NCBI GenBank assembly: GCA_015680685.1
Contig: MNCI01020899.1
Span: forward strand, 117,410 to 181,409
Direction: 5' to 3'
DNA length: 64,000 nt
From: Gnetum montanum
Lineage: Eukaryota > Streptophyta > Gnetopsida > Gnetales > Gnetaceae
A program made the translations under genes and the position numbers. How positions within the stretch are numbered: position 1 is the first letter of the stretch; each line of letters opens with the position of its first letter. The notes below the pieces were generated by a model. It had not been told where the DNA came from and did no database searches. It saw nothing but the letters and a program-made list of their open reading frames with translations. Positions 43,800 through 54,467 of this stretch are shown one piece after another.

Positions 43800-45611
43800 A
43801 TCCTTTGTAGGTCATCCTTTAGTGCAAGGCATAAGTCTATGTCATGACCAAGTAGTTGATGATAATGGCAAAAGTGATCTATCTTGAAGTATCTAGGTAA
43901 CTAGGGATCACCCTTCATTGCCCAAGTTGGATCTTTAGCTATGTCGCATAATTGCTCATGTTTCCTACAAGTGACTTTAGTCATTTCTTTATGTTTCATG
44001 TGCCCAATTTTTAATAGTTTTTCTAATAACTTGGATGGTTTCATAGGTAAGGTAGTGTATTTGAACCTATCTCTTCTTTCAAAGTTATGCATGGTTGTTG
44101 TCAATGCAGTAACCCCAAAGGTCAATGGTTGGTTATTACAGTCATTAGTGAGGACCTTAGGTGGGTTGGCCCTTGGCCCCTAGTTCATGGTCTTTGTTTC
44201 CTTAGTCATAGTTTTTATGGCCACGTTGTTTTGTTTACTCTTTTTCTTGTCTCTTTGTGCATGTTGATTTTTATATGTTATGTAGGCTAGATCATGATTG
44301 GCCTTTGCAACATATTCTATGTTCTTGGTTTGTAAGAACACTTGGCTAAGAGACTGTAGATATAGGTAGTAGAGTTTGGACTTGGTAAAGTCACTCACTA
44401 CTCCCTTGAATATGGCTAAAAGATGGACCTTAGCAATGGGCTCTTGCATTTCATTTAGTAGTCCATTCCATCAATGGATGAACTTCTGTATGGGTTCTAA
44501 GGGCCCCTGCTTGACCTTCATGAGGTGGTTAAAATTGGTGTTGAGCTTCAAGTTATACTTGAAGTGGTTGATAAATTAGGCTACTAATTCCTCCAAAGAG
44601 GATATGGATCCTCTAGGTAATTTGCAACACCAATCAAGTGCTTTTCTAGTTAAAGACATAGGGAAAATCCTCATGATGGTATGAGGCCATGGCTGTAAGA
44701 GCAAACATTTAGATCGAAAGGTAATAAGGTGAGCATTAGGATCACTTTCTCTATTATATTTTCCAAATTGGGGAATAGGGACACTAGGAGGAACTATCTA
44801 GGGTGGGACTACAAGACTTATAGGATCATCCTGGTAGAAGTCCATAATCTTGATAGTTTATGAGGTAGAGGCTTTAAGCCTCTTCAACTCCTCCATTAAG
44901 TCCTGGATCATCTAGAAGGCACCCTGTGGTGGCCCTATTGGTTGTAGGGTTTGTACATAGGACTATGGAATATGTTGTGAGGCTTGTGGCCTTGCTATGG
45001 GTTGTAAGACAAAAGGAACTGGTTGCATTATGGTTGTGGCTTATGGGCCAAACAAAGAAAAGGATGTTTGTTCCAGTACCTGAGGCATAAATGGGACAAA
45101 TGGGATGTGTGATCCCTAAGTTTCTTGGGGTCCCATGGTGGGCCCCACATGGGTAGTTAATGGATTTGTGGGGATAATAATCATGATTGATGGTTGCATA
45201 GATTGAAGCCATGTGGTAAATGGCATAGATGGCTTATGAATCATAGTTTAAGGCATCAATTGAGTTTGATGTGTGGCTATGACTGATCTATGGAAGATGG
45301 AAGCACCATGCCCATGGAAAAAACATAGGCATGAGGGGAAGGCTCAATGGCCTTGGGGGTTGCTTATTAGAAAAATCCCCTAGGATGTTTTCTAGCTCAA
45401 ATTCTACCCTAAATTCATCATCCTCTTCTTGTTGTTCCTTGGAGCTATGTTTTTCATCCTCTTCCTCCATCTTAATCAATTGCACTAGTATATGCACATA
45501 GATATTGGATAAAGGTATCTGGTCATAGTAAGAAGGGATGTACTCCTTATCATTACAATGGATAAGTTTGAACTCCCTTTTAGCTTTTTCTTCTAAAAAT
45601 GAAATCAACAT
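43800..45611 (-). pseudogene. Gag of Tat element C (broken)
   Basis: The N-terminal open stretch 45611-45288 is acidic (KMEEEDEKHSSKEQQEEDDE). The capsid part around 44730-44480 gives PHTIMRIFPMSLTRKALDW, KLPRGSISSLEELVA and NHLMKVKQGPLEPIQKF, matching the retrotransposon gag pattern (L-F-P-x-S-L-x-x-x-A-x-x-W...I-x-S-F-x-x-L...F...L-x-x-x-K-Q-x-x-x-E-S-L-x-x-F). Then come 44449-44180 (open) and 44125-43901 (open, PSKLLEKLLKIG, KHEQLCDIAKDP). It ends with the zinc-knuckle-like FCHYHQLLGHDIDLCLALKD at about 43875-43811. Frameshifts and stops occur between blocks. Gag would package the element RNA. Confidence 0.85.
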
Positions 45612-45939
45612 GCAAGTTTGTATTTTGGCATAAATGAAGTTATATCAGTCTTCATTTATGACTAAAAAATTAGGACTTTACCCTCTAACCCTCAGAGATT
45701 GCCTACATTTTATGACAACAAGGTCTTTTGGGTCATATACCCTCATAGCTTGTTGGCTAGGACCTTTTCTAGTGAAGGTGAGGAGCAACTTGTTAGATTA
45801 CTAGAAAGACATGGCTATGGTATTGAGAATGGCTTAAAACTAGCTATAAATGATAAAATAGGAGCAAATTCCAATGAATGGGATTCTAAAACTTTTAAAG
45901 GAAATAAAAATGGCCAACAATGAAGTACTTACTATAATT

Positions 45940-47343
45940 AGTGAGTGGTGAGGTAAGGGGATTTACCCCTTTACTAGAAATGCAAAACTAAAAAGGTTGG
46001 CAACAAGCCTTACCCACGCTAGCCTCCGAACTACCTCTATGCTGAGTATGGTAGTGTGGGAAAGAAAGGAGGATGGAATAATAGGAATCTCACCCCTTCT
46101 ATTCCAAATTTTATGGGGAGAAGGCTAAAAATCAAAGTAGAAATTTGGATTTTTCCATTGAAACTTGGTCTTGGCAAGTTTCCAATTTTCTCAACTTGGA
46201 AAATGGGAGGAAGTTAACTTTCAAAAGTTTGTTAATTCATGGAAGGGCTACACCATCAACTTTAGAAGCTAAAAAATATTGAAATTGGCAGTAAAAAGAA
46301 AAGGGAAAAGGTTTCAAAGCTAGCTTTGGGGCTAAAATATTCATAGCAACTGCTATGAAAAACCACCACCTAATCACCTGCAACCTCAACACTATAGTTT
46401 TGGTCATAGGGAGGAAGGGGCAATGTTGATCCTTTAGGAGATCTAGATATAGAAATACGGAGAAAGGCTTTCAACTTGCAATGTTGGCTTTGGGGAAGTT
46501 GATGTTAGGCCTCTCCCACGTTGGCCTCACAATGACTTCTATGCTGGGTATGGCAAGGGGGGAAAGAAAGGGGTGAGATAATGGAAATCTCACACCTTCT
46601 TGTTTCAACATTTGAGAGAGGGAAAGGCTAAAAAACCAAAGTAAAAAGTTGGTATTTCCCACTAAGAACTTGGTTTTGATAGGCTACCAATTTTCTCATC
46701 TTAGAAGGATTGGGGGAAAGCCGATTTTTGGAAGTTTGATGGCCTCTAGAAGGATTGAACCATCCACCTTAGAAACCAAAAAAATAGGAAATTGGTAGCA
46801 AAATGGGGAGAGAGGGAGAAAAGATATCAACATTGGCTTTGGAGGAAAGAATTCATAGCAACTACTATAAAAAAGCATCACCTAACCACCTGTAATTTCC
46901 ATGCTAAGCTTTGATTGCAAGGAGGGATGGGTTGAAAACCAAAGTGAAAAATTGGTGTTTTTTCACTAATATTTGGTTTTGACAAGCTACAAATTTTCTT
47001 AACGTGGAAAGTCAAGGGAAAAACTAACTTCCAAAAGTTTGGTAGTCTCTAGAAGGGTTGCATCACCAACATTGATAATTCACAAAATTTTAGTAGCCAA
47101 GGAGGATTAAGAAAGTGTACTAGAAAATCAACGCTAGCTTTGGAAATTCACAAGAACTACTGTAAAAACTGTAAAACCTAAAAACCTGTGACTCCATGCT
47201 AGATCTTGGGAGTAGAGAAGGATGGATGGCAACATTGATTAAAATCTAGATTCAAAGGTTTTGACTATAAAATGGAAGTTTCAATATGAGTAGGAACGTT
47301 GGCAACAATGATAACCAAATCTGGCCACAGAAATCAAGCAAAG
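45940..47343 (-). repeat. Leader region of C with about 500-bp tandem repeats
   Basis: The block starting ttacccacgctagcctcc (about 46010, with ctctatgctgagtatgg and gggaaagaaagg) recurs at about 46513 (ctcccacgttggcctca, ttctatgctgggtatgg, ggggaaagaaagg), a period of about 503. A third, shortened copy starts near 46930 (gaaaaccaaagtgaaaaattggtgtttt). It lies between primer site and gag, like the leader repeats of B. No coding content. Confidence 0.78.
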
Positions 47344-47361
47344 GCCCTCCTTCTAACACCA
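47344..47361 (-). other. Primer-binding site of C (tRNA-Leu-like)
   Basis: On the minus strand, 8 bases after the LTR end GTAACA, TGGTGTTAGAAGGAGGGC occurs. From memory, plant tRNA-Leu(CAA) ends ...CCCACTTCTGACA plus CCA, complementary to TGGTGTCAGAAGTGGG. 11 of the first 12 bases agree. Confidence 0.65.
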
Positions 47362-47369
47362 AGAAAAAC

Positions 47370-48678
47370 TGTTACAACTAGAAAATTTGATAGCTGGAAT
47401 GATGATCGATGGATCCAATGCACAATAGTCCTCAACCTCAGATTCCTAGGGCCTCTAAGAAAATGTGGGATTTGAGATGCCCTAGTCAATCCAACAAATC
47501 AACCAGGGACTTGGGGGTTTTCAAAATAGTGTAATGAAATGAAATGCAAAAACTAATAATAGATTTGAATGATGCACAAAAAATAAACAATAAGTTAGAG
47601 AAATGTGTATAAATGGTGCTTAAGTGGGTAGTGGGGGTTCACTTGGATGGGGGTTTAGGGTCCATTGAAGTTAATGCACTCAACTCCATGATTTGGATGT
47701 CCTACCACTCCTGATGCTATTGAGCCTCAAGTGCTACAATCTCAAATCTGTAATGTTGACTATGGTGGGGGTTACGAGGTGTGAAGAATCCAAGCTTCTC
47801 AAATGCTCAATGCTGGAAGTTGGAAATCCTAAGAGTGCAATGTGGAGCTAGAAAATTCACAAATCCCAAAGGGGCTTACAAGGCCACAAGGTCATAGGAT
47901 TTCCACAGTAGGTTCAAGAGAATAAAAGTATGTAAACTTGTAAAAGCTCTTGAATGCTTGAGAATATCCAAGTTTGAAACTATGAATAATTTGTGTGCAA
48001 AAGTGTATGTATGCCAAAAGTTGCTAAACTATGTTTTAAAATTACTTAACATCTTGAAGATTGTGGAACCTATAAATGATGTTGGAGGCTAGTTTTTATA
48101 GGACTTCAGCCATAAATGGTACTATGATTTGGCTATAATTTGGCTACACAATGATCACAAATTGGCTATCAAATTTTTTCAAATTTCTACCTTTTATAGG
48201 TGAGATGGGTGCCCATATTTGGAGGGTTACCATATATAGTAATCACCTTCCCCCATGGCCATTACATTTACTATAAATAGTAACAAGGGCATACCTTCTA
48301 TGCTAGAGATGAATCTTACATATTGAGCTCTCCACCATGCTTGCTGAAGTGGCCACTCAACATTGGAATGCATGAAGTATTGAAATCTAGCTATTCTAGC
48401 TTCCACACTCATGGATGCAATTTCCATCCTGGAGGTGTAACCTCCACACTAAGGAAAGGTTTCCAAGTTGAGCATGCAGTCTCCATGCTAGGGGAAACTT
48501 TCCAAGTTGAGGGGAAGCCCCCACCTCTCCAAATTGGGGATAGGTGAGATCTACCTCCCTACCAATGTTTCCAGCATAAAAAAATGTATACACCNAATGA
48601 ATTTTTTCCTTGGGTTTCATGGGGCGAAAGATACATGATAAAAATTGGATATAACATGAAAATATTTATGGTGTTTTG
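47370..48678 (-). repeat. 5' LTR of C
   Basis: Homologous in direct orientation to 26821-28351. It starts TGTTACAACT on the plus strand. The far end is GTGTTTTG, where the other copy has GTGTTTCA. About 180 bases are missing at the single N (48595). The frames at 48227-48620 lie in LTR sequence and are not genes. Confidence 0.87.
48595..48595. other. Single N, assembly join
   Basis: Left of the N the sequence matches 28071-28089; right of it, it matches from 28269. The intervening 28090-28268 of the other LTR is absent here. Confidence 0.85.
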
Positions 48679-48699
48679 GTTTAGATCTTAAGCCTAAGG

Positions 48700-49760
48700 G
48701 TCTTATCAACCACATAGCTTGTATAGAGAAACCTCTAGAATGATCTGAAAACCTAATCAAAACCCTTGACCTTGAGACTAGCAACATTACCAAAGACTTT
48801 CTAATTGAGGTTCCTACCATAGCACACAGTGGTGAGGAGAAAACACTAAAACTACATTTCTCACTAGAACCTCAATAGGCTCAAGACATCACCAAGCTCA
48901 TCTAATACAATATTAAGGTCTTTGCCTAGTCATATCAAGATATGCTAGGTCTTGACCCATGTCTAGTGCAACATAACATCATACTCTATCCTAGTATTAA
49001 GCCAGTCATGAAAAATGTTCATAAGATTATATTAGATTTTTCCCTAGTAGTTTGTGATGAAATCACGGAAATATATCAAGCTAGTTTCATTTTAGGGTCT
49101 AATTACATAGAATAGGTATCCAACATAGTGTTAGTCCCTATGAAAAATGAGAATATACACATCTGTATCGATTTCTAGAACTTGAATAAGGCAACCATCA
49201 AGGATGATTTCCCTTTGCCTAGTACTGACCAATTGATCAATACTACAGCTGAAAATGCCTTATTATCCTTCATGGATGAGTTCTTTGGATATAGCCAGGT
49301 TAGGATTAACTTAAAACACCAACACTTCATGATCTTCATGACCCCTTGAGCACCTTTTCTTACACTATGATGCCCTTTGGCCTGAAGAATGTAGGAGCAA
49401 CCTACCAAAGAGCGATGACATATATCTTTAGCAAGTATATGTTAGGATTACTCAATGAGTACATAAAGGATATAGCCATTAAGTCAAAAGTGGTCAAAAA
49501 TCATGCACATGACCTTGATCTTATGCTTAAACGATGCCTCAAGTATGAACTTAGGCTTAATCCCAAGAAGTATGTCTTTGGAGTCAAAACTAGTAAGATG
49601 CTTAGCTTTGTAGTATCCAAAGTAGGAATACGTGTCAATCCTAATAAGGTTAAGGCCATATACAACTTGGTAGTACCAGCTAGCCTTAAAGAGCTTCAGG
49701 GGTTGCAAGAAAGTCTGTAGGTTCATTGTTAGGCTTACAGATAAGTTACAACCTATGCAA
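48700..49760 (+). pseudogene. Reverse transcriptase of Tat element B (broken), resumes after C
   Basis: It starts right after the LTR of C with LINHIACIEKPLE, then TKDFLIEVPTIAHSGEEKT, YQDMLGLDP and VQHNIIL, colinear with C. RT fingers appear as ICIDF-NLNKATIKDDFPLP (about 49165-49220). The palm is in the open stretch 49346-49720: MMPFGLKNVGATYQRAMTYI, LNEYIKDIAIKSK, LRLNPKKYVFGV, VSKVGIRVNPNKVKAI. The catalytic V-Y-V-D-D is EYIKD, so the first aspartate is lysine. Ordinary Tat RT otherwise. Separated from its own protease by 10 kb of B plus 21.9 kb of C. Confidence 0.92.
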
Positions 49761-50170
49761 CACTTGCTTAAGAAAGGATTTCACTATGAGTGGACAACTC
49801 AATGCCAATAAGCCTTTGAAAACATTAAGAAAGAGTTGGTGCAACTACCCATGGTCTATCCACTAAGAAAAGATAAAACTTTTTACATCTACCTTACTAT
49901 CTCAAACACATCCATTACCTTTCTACTCTATTAGAAATTGGATGATGGGGCAAAGTTACCTGTATACTACCTAAGCCATGCATTGGTAGCCCATGTGACC
50001 TCATACATTAAAGTGGAGAATTATTGTCTAGCCCTATTCTTGTCATTGAATAACTGGAGATACTACTTCTTTAGAAGACATATCAATGTCATTTTCAAGG
50101 ACAATGTACATAGAGGCATAACAACCAATATCAACAAGAGTAGTCGTATCGCAAGCTAGAAATCCATAAT
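49761..50170 (+). pseudogene. RNase H of Tat element B (broken)
   Basis: DKLQPMQHLLKKGFHYEWTT leads in from RT. Then DGAKLPVYYLSHALVAHVTS, YIKVENYCLALFLSLNNWRY and INVIFKDN in the open stretch 49938-50159. It matches the C copy and the Tat family (P-V-Y-Y-V-S-R-x-L). Stops at 49810 and 49933 region. Confidence 0.85.
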
Positions 50171-50239
50171 AACCAAATTTGACCTACATTACATCTTCCA
50201 AGCCTCAACAAAAGACCAAGTGATAGCTACATAACTCAC

Positions 50240-50717
50240 TATTTCACCAATGGAAGACCATGTGGCCATAGACCCTGAATTCCTTAACAAGTATGTCAAC
50301 ATCATTATTGATGTTCCTAAGGGCTATAATGTAATTGTTCACTTTGATGAAGCTTCAACTACCCATGGGGCCAATGCTACTACCATCATAACATTCCTAT
50401 CTAGTGAAATCTAATCCTTTTCTTACCATTTTTAATTCCCATATACCATGCACATGGTGGAGTATGAAGGATTGATTAGGGAAATGATGGTAGCTTGTGA
50501 CCCAGGAATAAAATGTCTAATGATTAAAGTTGATTCACAACTTGTGGTTAACCAAGTAACAAAGGTTTATGCATGCAAAGCCAAACATCTACAATCTTAT
50601 TGTGACCTAGGCAAGAAACTAATGCAACAATTTACATACATTTGTATCCAGCATGTACCTCAAAATGAGAACACATTAGCCAATGCCATTTTAACCTTAT
50701 CCCTAAGTGTAATATGA
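50240..50717 (+). pseudogene. Second (archaeal-type) RNase H of element B (broken)
   Basis: VIVHFDEASTTHGANATTII (about 50332-50390) is the aRH start (x-F-D-G-A-S). The open stretch 50448-50717 has MVEYEGLIREMMVACDPGIK, CLMIKVDSQLVVNQV, CKAKHLQSYCDLGKKLMQQF and ICIQHVPQNENTLANAI. These are the aRH motifs of Tat elements (x-A-E-Y-E-A-L, D-S-Q-L-V-V-N-Q, H-I-P-R-x-x-N-x-x-A-D-A-L); here G-D-S has become V-D-S. Confirms Tat lineage for B. Confidence 0.92.
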
Positions 50718-50989
50718 GATGTGTTTAGCAAGTTACCTTCATTAACCATGAACTATGCTATTCCCATCACATAGAACATTGAGGATGATTCTATATCCTT
50801 TCTCCACACTACTCCTCAAAAGGAGTGGTATGATGATATCAAGTTTTACCTAATGCATGGTGAGTCTCCACAATGCTTGACCACTTCTCAAAATGACATT
50901 ATACGTAATAAATCAAAATAGTATGTTATCATAGGTAATAACACATTATGTTAACCATCCTATGATGGCATATTATTCATGTGCTTAGG

Positions 50990-52067
50990 AAAAATCAAAT
51001 CCCACATAGTCCTTGAGTAAGTTCATGAGGGTCTATGTGGGGGACATATAGGACCTAGAGCCATGTCTAATAAAATTAGATGAGTATGCTATTGTTGGCT
51101 CTATATGAAAAGAGAGTGCCTACAAAAGGTCAAAACTTATGACACATGTCAATGGCATAGCAATCTAATACATATGTCACTAACTGAGTTACAAACTACT
51201 CAAATAACTTTGTTGTTTCAATGATGAGGATTGGACATTATTGGACCTATAACACCTAAATCTTCTATAGGTCATAGCTTCATTATCACTATAACTGATT
51301 ACTTTACAAAGTGGATTGAAGCTATTCCCTTAAGGAAGACAACGTCTCAACAAATCTGTAGATTTATACTTGATAACATAGTAGCCCATTTTGGCATGCC
51401 TATGACCATAGTCACAAATAATGGACCATAGTTTACCAGCCAAGAAATGAAAGCCTCTTGTCAAGACCTAGGCATTACACATTTATTTTCATCACCAAAC
51501 TACCCTTAAGCCAATGGAAAATCTAAAGCTAGCAACAAGACCATCATAAACTTGCTGAAAAAGATGCCAAACTATAACAGACACAAGTGGCATGAGAGAC
51601 TTATCCACGTACTTTCATCCTATTGAATAACCTATCAAACTGCAACTAGCATAACCCCATATATCTTGTTTTATGGTTCTAAAATTTTTTTCCTCTTGAA
51701 TTGTAGGTTCCATCACTGAGAGTAGCCCTATTAGACTTCATCAATGATGGATAGAATAAGGAGCTACATACCATGGACCTAGACTCAGTGAAAGAGTAAT
51801 GGGTGCAAATGCTTACTCACATTGAGTGATACTAAAAGAGGTAGAAGTAATAGCACTACCATGAACTAAACAAACAAAAGATCAAGAAGGAAGACCTAGT
51901 CCTCATGGTTATCCATGATCATTTGGACAAATTCTCAGCCAACTAGGAAGGGTCTTTCATGATCATCAAGGCCTATGGCAATGGAGCCTATAGGGTGGAA
52001 CACATGGATGGAAATGAGTTTGCTAATCCAATCAATAATTCTTATCTAAGGCCTTATTACATCTAAT
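50990..52067 (+). pseudogene. Integrase of Tat element B (broken)
   Basis: The zinc region 51000-51180 reads VHEGLCGGHIGPRAMSNKIR and TYDTCQWH, where the first Cys of C-D-T-C has become Tyr. Core 51231-51431: MDIIGPITPKSSIGHSFIIT, DYFTKWIEAIPLRKTT and IVTNNGP, with the second catalytic Asp of T-D-N-G changed to Asn. The C-terminus (51690-52067) gives DLDSVKE, MLTHIE, EDLVLMVIHDHLDKFSAN, AYGNGAYRVEHMDGNEF, SYLRPYYI and a stop. Gene order and wording are those of Tat pol. Confidence 0.92.
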
Positions 52068-52676
52068 ACATTTTCTTTGTAGGTACCAACATTGACATCC
52101 ACAATCATAGTGACCAATAAAAAGCAAGCCAACATTCTTTTCTATATCTCTTTTGGCACAATAAGTGGACTATAAAATTTTGTAACAATGAGAACCTATG
52201 GTGACCTAGTTTGCTGATTATCTCATGTAGCCTTATGTATTACCATGTAGCAAGATGTTTTTCTTTATCTTGTTCTCTTGTGTTATGCTTGTAGAATGAA
52301 GCCTAAAGTCATTGCAAAGGTGCAACTCATTACAGCAGTGGGTTACCACATCATGTTGATGTGTAAGATTTGGATAGCTTGTCCTACCATGACAAGAGTG
52401 CTTATTCTACTTCAATCCCATTATTTCCCTTTTGATCCACCATCCCATAGCCTAATTATAACCTTCCTCATACTAAATAACAATGTTGATCTATGCTTGA
52501 CACTCATGCATTATGGTCATTTAACATCTCCTTCATCATCCTCCATCAAGTTCAGTGAGTGTACCATACCTCATTCAACGGGAAAACCAAATCAAACCTA
52601 GCCTTAGAAGTGAAACCCAAGGAAGGTTTCACCCCTAAACAAATAGAAGAAATGGGGAAGAAAATTTCCAAGAAGA
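52068..52676 (+). other. 3' untranslated region of B
   Basis: No domain was recognised between integrase stop and 3' LTR. Frame 52278-52601 is without recognisable content. A purine-rich stretch AATGGGGAAGAAAATTTCCAAGAAGA ends just before the proposed LTR start at 52677 and is the candidate polypurine tract. Confidence 0.45.
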
Positions 52677-53215
52677 TGAAATGCTAGTGAAGCCCATTCG
52701 TATCTACTTAAGCACCAGAGACTCTTAGTGTAATACCATTACAACGATAGTCAAGCACCACCATCTACACCATCGATAACCAAAGTTGCAAAATCAAGTG
52801 AAAACTAGCAAGGAGTTCTCAGTTATTGGAGTTAGAAAGTACTTGGATCATGAAGTTTAACTATAAAACATAACTTGCCAGCTCCAACTAGCTTCAAGCT
52901 CCATCCAAGCAAGATTATTATGCATTTGAGCACACAATCTATATATTTTTAAACTTTATACTGTAAGCATCTTGTTATTTTAATAAAGTTTATAGTTCAT
53001 TTGTTGTGTAAAATTCATTTCAAGTTTTAATTCCTGTGTTTATTTTTCATTTGAATTTGCATTTTTATTTTTCTCCATTTACATTCTTCAAGTAATCAAC
53101 CAAACCACCTAAGACACCTTGGAATCTCTTTCCTGGAGGCCCTTGGGATTCAAGATTAAAACTATTACCACACATGGGATTTTTAATTTTTCTAGAAATC
53201 AAATTTTTTAAGTGC
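52677..53215 (+). repeat. 3' LTR of Tat element B (short copy)
   Basis: 52729-53215 matches 7082-7615 in order and orientation; the first 50 bases resemble 6472-6500. It lacks about 590 bases that the left LTR has. Integrase sequence of A, on the other strand, starts 4-5 bases after its end, which fixes the right border. Confidence 0.72.
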
Positions 53216-53218
53216 AAC

Positions 53219-54010
53219 AAAAGGCATGTTTAGCTCCATCAACAACATAGCTTCTAATCCATATGTAACCATGAATGGAGTTTAGCCAGTTGCATTGCAA
53301 AATACTACATTGTAGACCCAAAGGACATGGGATAACTTAGTATGCTAATTGTGTTGGGATTTTTCATCCATGGTTTTGACTAAATGAATGAGGAATTTAT
53401 TGGTTAATTCAACTTGCCCATTGGATTCCATGTAGTATAGAGATAAGAAATATTGGATGATTTGGTATTAATCATGGAATCTAGCAAGCTCTTTACTCTT
53501 GAATTTAGATCCATTATTAGTTATAATGTGGATCAAAATACCAAAGTGAGTGATTATATTATCAAAAATAAAATGACAAGCATACTTTGAAGTTACAATT
53601 TTTAAATAAATAACTTTAACCCACTTAGTAAAATATTTAGTAGCTGTCAAGATAAATTGATAACTAGTGAAAGATTGGGGCTTAATATCCTATGAGATCT
53701 ATCCCCCACTTAGGGAAAGACCATACAAATTTAGAAGTTCTAAGCTCTTGATATGGTTTATAAATAAGTGAAGAATGATGTTGACATGTATCACAAACCT
53801 TAACTATCATATGTGCATTTCTAGACATCATAGACCACCAATAACCTAATGAAATGATACATGCTATGAGAGATCATGAGCCCAAGTAACAATCACATGT
53901 ACTGGGATGAACTGAATCTAAAATGGTTTTCTCTTCATCATAACTTAGACAATGTAGAAGAACACTTGATGTAGATATATGGCATAAAATACTAGGATCA
54001 ATAATATAGA
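53219..54010 (-). pseudogene. Integrase of Tat element A (broken, cut by B)
   Basis: On the minus strand: MMSRNAHMIVKVCDTCQHHS (zinc region, C-D-T-C intact), WSFPKWGIDLIG, then in the open stretch 53650-53468 TATKYFTKWVKVIYLKIVTS, FDNIITHFGILIHIITNNG and SKFKSKELARFHD. The core T-D-Y-F is T-K-Y-F and T-D-N-G is T-N-N-G, so two catalytic aspartates are lost. It continues MESNGQVELTNKFLIHLVKT, HVLWVYNVVFCNATG, TPFMVTYGLEAMLLMELNMP, FVAL and stops exactly at the LTR of B. The remainder is at 6460-6100. Confidence 0.9.
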
Positions 54011-54372
54011 AATGTTTAGATCATTTACAGAGATCTTCCTTTTGCAAATAAAATAAATGTTTGGAAGTTTCTTCACTTTGTAAATATTGTATAATACTAC
54101 AATATTTTTCATATTCTTCTAAATTAACTAAGCCAATACATTATGTATCTATGAGAGTGATACATGTATCTTGCATTAAATAAGATAAATAATCTTTAAG
54201 GAATGTAGGACCAGCAAGAATAGAAAATTAGTTAATGCATCAACAAGCATGCTATCCAAGTAATGTATATGCATGAGTAAACATTCCTCAAATTAAGAAA
54301 CCAAATTTCTTGCTAAGTTTACATAATATTGAAGGTGTTCAACTTTGCAAGTGTATTCATTATTTACCTAGT
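54011..54372 (-). pseudogene. 3' part of archaeal-type RNase H of element A
   Basis: The minus strand reads VNNEYTCKVEHLQYYVNLAR, then MHIHYLDSMLVDALTNF, the end of aRH (Q-V-x-G-E-Y-x-x-K...N-x-x-A-D-A-L). It joins without a gap to IHDNS-LII at 61535-61550 once E and one CTAGT copy are removed. Confidence 0.85.
54368..54372. other. Target-site duplication of E, left copy
   Basis: CTAGT here and CTAGT at 61527-61531, identical and directly flanking the LTR ends. Confidence 0.95.
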
Positions 54373-54413
54373 TGATGAGACGCGATTTGCATGAGCCGTG
54401 ACATTGCGTATGT

Positions 54414-54467
54414 GATATTGCGTACGCAATATCGCATCGTCCCCTGTGATGTCACGTACGTGATATC
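54414..54467 (+). promoter_or_regulatory. Palindromic CpG/ATAT cluster and promoter in U3 of E (5' LTR)
   Basis: The 20-base perfect palindrome GATATTGCGTACGCAATATC is at 54414-54433; a near-palindrome GATGTCACGTACGTGATATC is at 54448-54467. TATAAATA follows 19 bases later. In the 3' LTR the same places read GCGATATCGC-type palindromes. Confidence 0.8.

Larger units (their letters stand above)
26821..48678 (-). mobile_element. Giant Tat-lineage LTR retrotransposon C (21.9 kb), nested in B
   Basis: Direct repeats 26821-28351 and 47370-48678 are the LTRs. On the minus strand the order is: 5' LTR (right), primer site 47361-47344, leader repeats, gag 45611-43800, protease 42800-42540, 33-bp-type repeats, opposite-strand ORF 37920-41494, AT-rich spacer, palindrome array 35620-32690, TTTGACC tract, RT, RNase H, aRH, integrase 31900-28602, polypurine tract, 3' LTR (left). 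All coding parts carry stops. Insertion interrupts B between its TTTGACC tract and RT. Length is comparable to Ogre-type Tat elements, but the layout between protease and RT is unusual. Confidence 0.9.
6472..53215 (+). mobile_element. Tat-lineage LTR retrotransposon B, interrupted by D and C
   Basis: A plus-strand element with 5' LTR 6472-7615, leader repeats, the 3' half of gag with zinc knuckle 14784-15780, protease 15940-16360, 33-bp repeats, antisense gene 20995-17850, palindrome array 24.2-25.8 kb, RT-RH-aRH-IN 48700-52067, and 3' LTR 52677-53215. Removing C (26821-48678) joins the TTTGACC tract to RT. The N-terminal part of gag is missing where D lies. With C and D removed, B would be roughly 20 kb. 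Membership of Tat rests on the second RNase H and on RT wording (MMPFGLKNVGATYQRAM). It sits inside the integrase of element A. Confidence 0.8.

Noticed and set aside
48227-48620. Three overlapping 66-74-codon frames
   Set aside because: They lie in the 5' LTR of C and are shared with the other LTR only as non-coding sequence.
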